Source: Cryptomeria japonica (Eukaryota; Streptophyta; Pinopsida; Cupressales; Cupressaceae). Taken from it: a stretch of DNA of 64,000 nucleotides. Numbering within the stretch: the first letter of the stretch is position 1; every line of letters starts with the position of its first letter. Below are positions 57,115 through 64,000 of the stretch, one piece after another. A program made the translations under genes and the position numbers. The notes beneath the pieces were generated by a model that did not search any database, was not told the DNA's origin, and was given only the letters and a program-made list of their open reading frames with translations. The stretch spans positions 433,652,730 to 433,716,729 of the forward strand of contig NC_081407.1 in assembly GCF_030272615.1 (NCBI RefSeq), read 5' to 3'.

Positions 57115-57751
57115 TTCATGAGTAGACGGTGGAAGAAAGGTTCTTCAAATACTCCTTGAGCTCCTCTTCATTCTTTTCCATGTAGAGATTGATGTGTCCA
57201 CGTATGGTGGCTCAAAGACTATCCACAAGGTCGTTCTCTAACTGTTAACTACATTCATGGCCTCTTGGTTCTTTGCAGCGTTGTTGATCCTCCTCATGTT
57301 TGTGAAAGCCACATATGATGGAGTCATTTGATCATGCTTCCAAGCTCCACGCAGTTGTAGGTTTCCCCTAAGTCGAATTCTAAGACTTTTAATGCTTCCC
57401 CATTGTTTTGGAAGTTGTGGCGATACAACTCTGCGAGGATTTAGTGCTGGGAGTTACAGACCAAATTAGAGTATGGAAAGGAGTCCATCTCAATGAAAGT
57501 GAAGTTGGAAGATTAAGATCCGAGGCCACTGTATATTACCACTAGGGCCCTCTGCTTTTGTCTACATTGACGAGGAATCAAGTCTCCCTGAAAACTTCAC
57601 GTTTAGGCTCCCTCCTCCAATGAAAGAAATGAGATCTTGTTTGGCAATATGAAATAAGTAGTACTGTTGATTACCATTTGCTTCCAGAGCAGAAATTAAA
57701 TCATTACAACACGTGACATGCTCATTAAAGAATAGAAGAGCTTGTTCTTGG
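57115..57751 (-). pseudogene. Decayed C-terminal gene fragment of unknown family
   Basis: Minus strand. An open segment, DQEQALLFFNEHVTCC, continues through NQQYYLFHIAKQDLISFIGG to a stop near 57570. Further pieces in shifted frames are FTFIEMDSFPYSNLV, AELYRHNFQNNGEALKVLEF, QMTPSYVAFTNMRRINN and INLYMEKNEEELKEYLKN, ending at TGA 57117-57115. Protein-like composition in successive frames with a clean C-terminus is hard to explain by chance. At least three frameshifts and several stops make it a pseudogene. I do not recognise the family. Foldback copies lie on both sides. Confidence 0.6.
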
Positions 57752-57860
57752 TCTTATATGGTTAAATAACATTATTCTAGAATATACTCTACCTCTTTTA
57801 TTTTACTTATAATATTTTTCTAAGTCAATTGTTAATCTATGTCATGAGGTATGTTTTGAT

Positions 57861-57978
57861 CAGTCTTAAACCCCATACATTAAGTAACATATTAAGCTTA
57901 GAGAATGTCAGTCAATTTTGAGTGTTTAACACTTTTAAACCTAGAAGCCAAAGCTTAATGTGTGTGATTTAATTCGTC
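57861..57978. mobile_element. Small foldback (MITE-like) element, copy 4
   Basis: The left CTTAAACCCCATACATTAAG and right GCTTAATGTGTGTGATTTAA are inverted copies. The centre GAGTGTTTAACACTTTTAAA matches copy 2. Length about 118 bp. Confidence 0.8.
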
Positions 57979-58796
57979 CGGTATGTTCCTCATAATATTT
58001 ACTATTCCTTTTACTTTATTCATGATAATAAACCTTACACAATCTTGATTGGTGATAACTCCTTCAGTATTGTCAAGCTATTATATCTCATATTCCTCTT
58101 ATCCCTTATCACAACCCTCTTCTTATCTTATTGTTATCTTTATTATTCTTCATCCCCTTCTTAAAATTATACTATTCTTTATTCTTCTCATAAATCATTG
58201 TATTTTAATAATAATGTTTTTTTGGGAGATGATTGAGGTTATTTCTAGATTTTAATCCTTTTTATTTAAGTGAGTACGGATTTAATATCAATGGTTGATA
58301 TTTGATTTTCCTATTTTCCCACATTAATTTGTCCAAACACTTCAAAATCAACCTCAACCTGACCTACACACCTACCACCTCTTTCCTAACTCATGTATTC
58401 ATTATCAAACTAAAACAATTCAAAGAGGTGACCCATCACTCACTTTTTCTTCTCTTTGCCTCCAAAATAATGTAGTCATGTGGATTTATTTTCTGTGTAA
58501 ATATGGATATAAAGGAAAAGGCCTTATCCCCCATGAATATAACATTCATAAGATCGTTCAATTCCAAGCATATGTTTTTAAAACTAGTATTGGATGTCAG
58601 ATCTCACATTTTAGATGTATATTTTCCCATCCTTTTTGTGCTCCTTTTTACTTCTTTCTCTATATGGTCAAATCACATTTAAATATGGATTTATTTCTTT
58701 TTGCATGTTCCCTATCATACATCATTCTTGTAGTACTCTAGATGTATGAACTTCCCATGCTACATTGATTTTCACATTCTTATTTTATATTCATAT
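57979..58796. other. AT-rich intergenic DNA, no feature seen
   Basis: An 87-codon ORF at 58478 has Phe/Tyr/Cys-rich AT-driven composition and no recognised motif. Confidence 0.45.
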
Positions 58797-59727
58797 TGTA
58801 GACACTTAAATTTGATTAATTAATTTAATCAAATTTGATCTTTTGACCACATGTATTAATTAGATAATTGACATTATTTAATTAATTATTGTTTTTCCCT
58901 TCCAATTAATTAATTAATTCTCCATGTGAAACATTTAATTAATTAATCCCTTTTGCCTTTTCTTCTATTAAATAATCTATGAGTATTTAATTCACATTCC
59001 TATTTTCTTCCAACCCCTTTTATTTGAATTTAAATATTTTAAATAATTTAATTGGAGCACATGGCTCCTAATCTTAACCTCCCATCTAACCTAACCCAGC
59101 ATCTAACTCGGGTTTCTAACTAACCCTATCCCTTCAACCAACCTTATCCAAATTCTGTGCACATTCCTTATTTTAATAAATTTGGGAAAATAATCATTTT
59201 GTTTGGGTGTTTCTCTTCCAAACCGACATGTGGCTTGTACCTTCCACTTGTCATTGCTTGCCATGACACTTGCCCTCTTAGAGGACACTTGTCACTCCCT
59301 GCATTGACACTTGTCTTCAATTGAGACAAGGGGAATCTTCTCAAGCCTCCTCTTATCTCCATCAATGCTTATTTAAGCTCTCCAATTTCCTTCATTATCC
59401 ATCCACTTTCATGCTATCGTAATGTCATAATTTCATTTTGATTTCTCACATAAATCCATTTTGCATACATTTTTAGTTTAATTTTTGCATATCAAATCAT
59501 AATGGAGTGTTTTCAAACATCTTTGGAAGCATAGCATCAAGCACACATTCCAATTGAAGGACAATCAAATCAAGGAAATTGGGTTTGTGCTTTTCATTGT
59601 TTCATAATTTGCATAATTTGGTTTCTTTTCTAGCGTCCTAATCATGGGTGTAGGATCGATGATTGTGTAGTTTTAGGTTGTCGTTTGCATTTTTAATCTT
59701 TTTATCTTGCCCAATTTTTGCTCACAT
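58797..59727 (+). mobile_element. LTR of a Ty3/gypsy-type element (TGTAGACAC family)
   Basis: TGTAGACACTTAAATTTG start, AT-rich U3 with TTAATTAA words, a TATA-like TTATTTAAG at 59369, and an end CTCACA at about 59727. The following TTTATGGCATGCCTGGTGGG could be the primer-site region, so it would be a 5' LTR. The interior has no recognised coding domain. Confidence 0.6.
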
Positions 59728-62700
59728 TTATGGCATGCCTGGTGGGACCCACTTCACGGGTCATATCTCACATTTTTTTTGTTTTTGTTTTAGTGTGTTA
59801 TTTTTGCAGATTTTGAACACTTGCAAGTAAAAATGAGGGATTCTAGGTCAACTTTCACTTCGGTGGAAATCATTTTACCTCTAGCCTATTTTCGAAAAAC
59901 ATCATGATTAAACTAATGATTAAACTATTGAACAACAAGAGCATCGCCAAGACCTACAAGGATGCATTCCGACCTGGCCGTACAGATAGTATAAATTTTT
60001 ACTTTTAGCTCTCTGGTTTTTTCATGTGTTTTGTCAATAAAACAACATGTTTGATTATAGAACAGTGGGATTGAGGGTAGAAACAATGAGATTGCTTGTA
60101 GTAACAACAGATTTGCCTTCTGTTTGTGTTTCATTCTTTGTTTGTTAGATTACAATTTTTTGCACTCTGCAAGTAAAATTTAGCAGGATTGCACTATGTA
60201 ATAGCGAGTTTGCGGGTAGGATAGATAGAATGACAGGAATGCTCTATTAAATAATGAGATTTCACTGTTTTTTGTTTTTTGTACTTTTTCCCAATTGTTA
60301 ATTTTGATCAATCTGAACTAACCTACTAATATGCTTCTGTCTTTTGCTTCTTTGCTAACATTTGTGCAGATTCGATAGTAGAAGACCCCAAAATTGTCAC
60401 TACCTGATTTTTCATAAACTTTATTATTATTAAATAATTGGACATGGATAAATAGTAGTATAAAATTTTATGCGATGTGACTCTTGACTTATTTGAAAAA
60501 GCTTAGTATTTGCAAATAAATAAATGAGCTTGACATGCTTTAACTTGAAATGCAAGATGTGATGATAGTGATGTATCAAGTTTAATTTTTTGAAAAGAAT
60601 TCATGATGCTAATATATATGATTATATTGATATCCACACAGGCTGACTATTTGATGTTTTCGTGAGTTGTGAGTTTGTGTAGGATGACGAAGACGAACAT
60701 GTGGTTGAGGTACAAGCCTCATAGCTTACTAACATCGAACGATGTGATGGGAACCCGAACACACATACTCGTAGATATCATGAAATACGTGCTTTCAATG
60801 AATAGGCTAGTCTAACATTTAATATCATTCATGATGTTTACGTATTTCATGATTGTTAGAATAGAAAAATGAATTGCTTAAATTCATTTAGTGATCATAC
60901 TTATATTTGAAATATTAAAAAAAAAAAGCTTTAATGATCCACAATTAAAATTAAATAACATCAGTTACCTCCATTGATTAGACTAACGTTATAAATAATA
61001 GATCAAAAAGGTTAAATCGATAAAATTCCTTTCTTACTCTGTATTTGAGAATTATATAGTTAACTTAGTTACTAAGCATGAATTCGGTTAATAGTAATAA
61101 CTTGTTTTTTTGCAATTGAGATGCCAAGCTAATGCCATTAAGAGGAAAGAATTAATACACCACTTCATGTTTTTGAGCTAAAAGAAAATGAATGCATGCA
61201 CAAGTGTTCAAGTGTTTTAAGAGAATTTACTTTAGATAACAGAAGATAAAAAAAAAAAAGTGGAGAATGGACAACTACCACCTAACAAGTCATCCAACTA
61301 CAAGCGCTCCCAATTAGGAACAATGCGTGCAAAAGATTTAGGGAGTTCGACAGGCATCTAAAGGATATAAATTCGAATTACAAAGAGCAAAAAGAAAAAG
61401 AAAAAAGAAGAAGAAGAGATCGCTTTTGCCTGGATCATAATACAAACAACAGGAAGGAAAAGTTTGGTCATCTGGAAAGAGGGAGGCCTAATCACTTTGC
61501 GGAAGAAAAAGCGTGGAATTATGAGATAATCTTCTTCTTTTTCTTCCGTTTCATTGAAAGGAGAAGGAAGAAGAGGATTTTTTCGACTTGATCAAACATC
61601 ACAACTATAAGACTTATTTTAGAATTACATATTGTTTACTTGAATACTATTAATATACAAAATATGAACATACTAATCTATGAGATTGGTATTTTATGTC
61701 ATTGATGTATGAGTTTACATTGAATTACATTTCTAATGTTTGTAAATTTAATTGAATCATTGAATATATAACTATACTTTAGTTTAGTTATATGCATGGA
61801 TTTATTGATATTTGCAATAAGAAACAACTACCAATGGAAGAATGAAAAATCATCAAGACTTTATCATTTAACCACTTCACATTGTGAACAATGTGAATTT
61901 TAATTATGTGTCATAGAGAAATAAACACCTTAGCCTAATGAAAACTAAGACCTTAAGGGTAAATCAATTATCATGACCATGAGTGATTAAAAATTATTAT
62001 TTAAACCCCATGATTAACTATCGTTTTTGTGTCTTGATAATATACCATGTTTATAATTTTTATCATCTCAGTTATGTACTTAATATAATTTCATATTACA
62101 ATGTAAATTGGACGTATAGATTTGTAATTTTATCCAATTTAAAAAGTGACAAAAAAAGTTTTTTTTTTATGGTTTATACATTGTTGGACTCCTATGCGTA
62201 AGGTATTCTTGTAAGTCATAACTTGAAGGGGTAAATGAATATAGTATCTATACCATCCTATTTAAAAGACTAGTATTAATAGATATGGAATATTGGTTTG
62301 ACCAAATACTTTTTCATTGAAGGTATACACACCCATATTATTTGGGTGTGCAATCTCATGCCTTATATTCATGATATGTAAGGAATTTGGTAAAACCCAT
62401 GCAATGTTCCATGTGTCTACGTGTGACATAGAAAGCCCTGGAAATTGTTCATTTTAGACTTTTGCAATTTATTCTTCATTATATAATTTTTTTTAAGCAT
62501 TTAGGGTTGGGAGTGGGAGAAGATTTGGAAATATGGAAGCTTGAAGGAGGAGAGAATTCTTGTATCCATGAAGCTCATTAAGAGTATAAAATTTATAAGT
62601 TACTACTTTTCATTATTGTTTGTTTTCAAATGAAATAGAAAATGAGCCTTGCATTTAGATAATTGTTTTTTATCTATGCTTGTTCTTGTAAAATGTATTG

Positions 62701-63509
62701 CTTTTTATTTCCCTATTGATAAGTGTTGTGTGTGTATGTGTGTTGAAGAGAAAGATTTCCCTCATGTTGTTTGTGGAATGAGAATGAGACCAATCCCTCC
62801 ATTTTATTTTTGGTGATTCTAATCCCTATCAACTTTGTTATCATTTTGTTGGTCTTACACTATCCTTATTAAGACTAGATTATTGATATTCATCTTGCTT
62901 CAGTGATGGCGATATCTTTATAATTTTATGTACCACAATGTTTGGGTGGAGAGAAGTATCTTCCTATTGATATTATTATCATACTTACTTGGAGCCTCTC
63001 TTAAGTTGAAGTGATTGAAGTATAACTAGAAAATGTAATAAATAACATCATAAAGTGTATATATTTATTATTTATATGCATTATCACTCTTTCAAAAGAT
63101 GATGTTGTTAGTTGAAGAGTTGTGATAGAAACTTTTATTTTTATGTTAGAAATCTCTCACATGTGAATGTGTTTTATATGTATTACACTTGTAAGAGAGA
63201 AAAAATTATTAATTTTTTCACATGAATACAAAAAGGGTATTTTTGTCACACGAATATTAAAAGGGAGAGTTAAATTCATTCAATAATTCATAGATTTAAA
63301 TTATTGAAATATAAGGTGGAAACTTAATAGGTATATAGATTCATAAATTTTTGACATGCATTAAGTTTGTTGGTTGTATCATTAATGCAAAAAAATTGGA
63401 AGTGCCTCTTATTAACGTATGAGTGACTTGAATAGATAGATTCAACAAATGAAATAATTGAAAAAGAAAATAAATGAAGAAACACAAACAATTTATTGAA
63501 GAGGATTGT
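59728..63509. other. AT-rich DNA, no gene seen
   Basis: The first 650 bp may be the leader of the element whose LTR ends at 59727. Beyond that only AT-rich sequence, a purine-rich stretch (61390-61420 and 61560-61580) and short ORFs were seen. No RNA gene was recognised. Confidence 0.45.
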
Positions 63510-63960
63510 AAGGAAGTTAAGTAGCGGAAACAACTTCCTACACTAACCTTGAGAGGAGGGTAATGCAAAACTTTTTTCAGATTGTTACAACAGTTACAGA
63601 AAATAGAAATAGATACAATAGCATTCATACCACAACACAGTGATTTACGTGGGGAAAACCCTTTCGGGAGAAAAACCCCACCCTCCAAAAGCAGCTCAAT
63701 ATTTTATTCAGCAATCAAAAACAGATTACAAAATACTTGCAGAGCAAGCTCTTCGCAGGAGTACCACTAATCAGAGATTCAGAGGCAACTCAATAGCCAT
63801 AAGACTCTTACACACAACCTCTATCTCACACACCTCATAAATAGGAGATACAATACAAGAAACCGTCAAACGGTATTACAAAACCATGGGCTAAAACCAC
63901 CCAATAAGGTGTAGCCGACCTTATCTCCCTTCTATGACATGTTAAAGCACACATCAACAC
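63510..63960. repeat. Dispersed repeat X, copy 2 (copy 1 at 23921-24250)
   Basis: AAGGAAGTTAAGTAG start, CAACTTCCTACACTAA, and GATTTACGTGGGGAAAACCC at 63641 match copy 1 in order. The right boundary of the match is near 63840; CACCTCATAAATAGGAGA near 63833 could be a TATA region. It is probably a retroelement end that continues beyond the window. Confidence 0.7.
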
Positions 63961-64000
63961 GTGTCGCTCCCTTTTACAGCTCATTTATGTATTCGATACA

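Noticed and set aside
58478-58741. 87-codon ORF rich in Phe, Tyr and Cys
   Set aside because: Its composition follows local AT content and no motif or context supports a gene.

Overview
The window looks like plant nuclear DNA, most likely from a gymnosperm with a large, old, repeat-rich genome. It is AT-rich. About 64 kb holds one intact recognisable host gene, an intronless nuclear gene for chloroplast plastocyanin (32259-32777). Almost everything else that can be named is a plant retrotransposon, a DNA transposon, a foldback element, a tandem duplication or a broken coding remnant. The species call is inference from repeat density, element families and the plastocyanin sequence; no search was run.

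Layout. 1-14862: a Ty3/gypsy element of the Tat lineage with its 5' LTR outside the window. It carries a gag-pol frame (374-7660), a long spacer, an antisense frame encoding a plant mobile domain (10331-12471), an AGCGCT repeat field, a polypurine tract and a 3' LTR from 13501. 15120-15934: an inverted-repeat element. 17480-18330: a dispersed repeat with a 140-145 bp tandem array. 19430-22800: a CACTA-type fragment abutting a Ty1/copia pol remnant on the minus strand. 26382-27161: a probable solo LTR. 28980-31440: a degenerate segmental tandem array.

31875-33210: the plastocyanin locus, with a nearly identical 96/92 bp duplication in its promoter and a diverged duplication downstream. 34007-34100: a 45 bp near-perfect hairpin. 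34838-44954: about 10.1 kb of foreign DNA interrupting an older tandem repeat; it contains a nearly full-length but decayed LINE (about 35830-42209), GC-rich palindromes and a long TA microsatellite. 44955-46920: the rest of the interrupted 1.28 kb tandem repeat.

48492-48859: a 184 bp tandem duplication. 49617-53498: two clusters of small palindromic hairpins (6 and 7 units) on either side of 3.2 kb with an unrecognised 184-codon ORF, followed by an LTR-like segment. 56001-57978: a 50 bp-class tandem repeat, then four copies of a small foldback element around a decayed gene fragment. 58797-59727: another LTR of the TGTAGACAC type. 63510 to the end: a second copy of a repeat also present at 23921.

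The retroelements do not form a working system here. The Tat frame has five stop codons and no frameshift, its antisense gene has one stop and one frameshift, and the LINE has both stops and frameshifts. The least explained structures are the paired hairpin arrays at 49.6 and 53.1 kb, the antisense plant-mobile-domain gene with its AGCGCT field, and the foldback family around the gene fragment near 57 kb.
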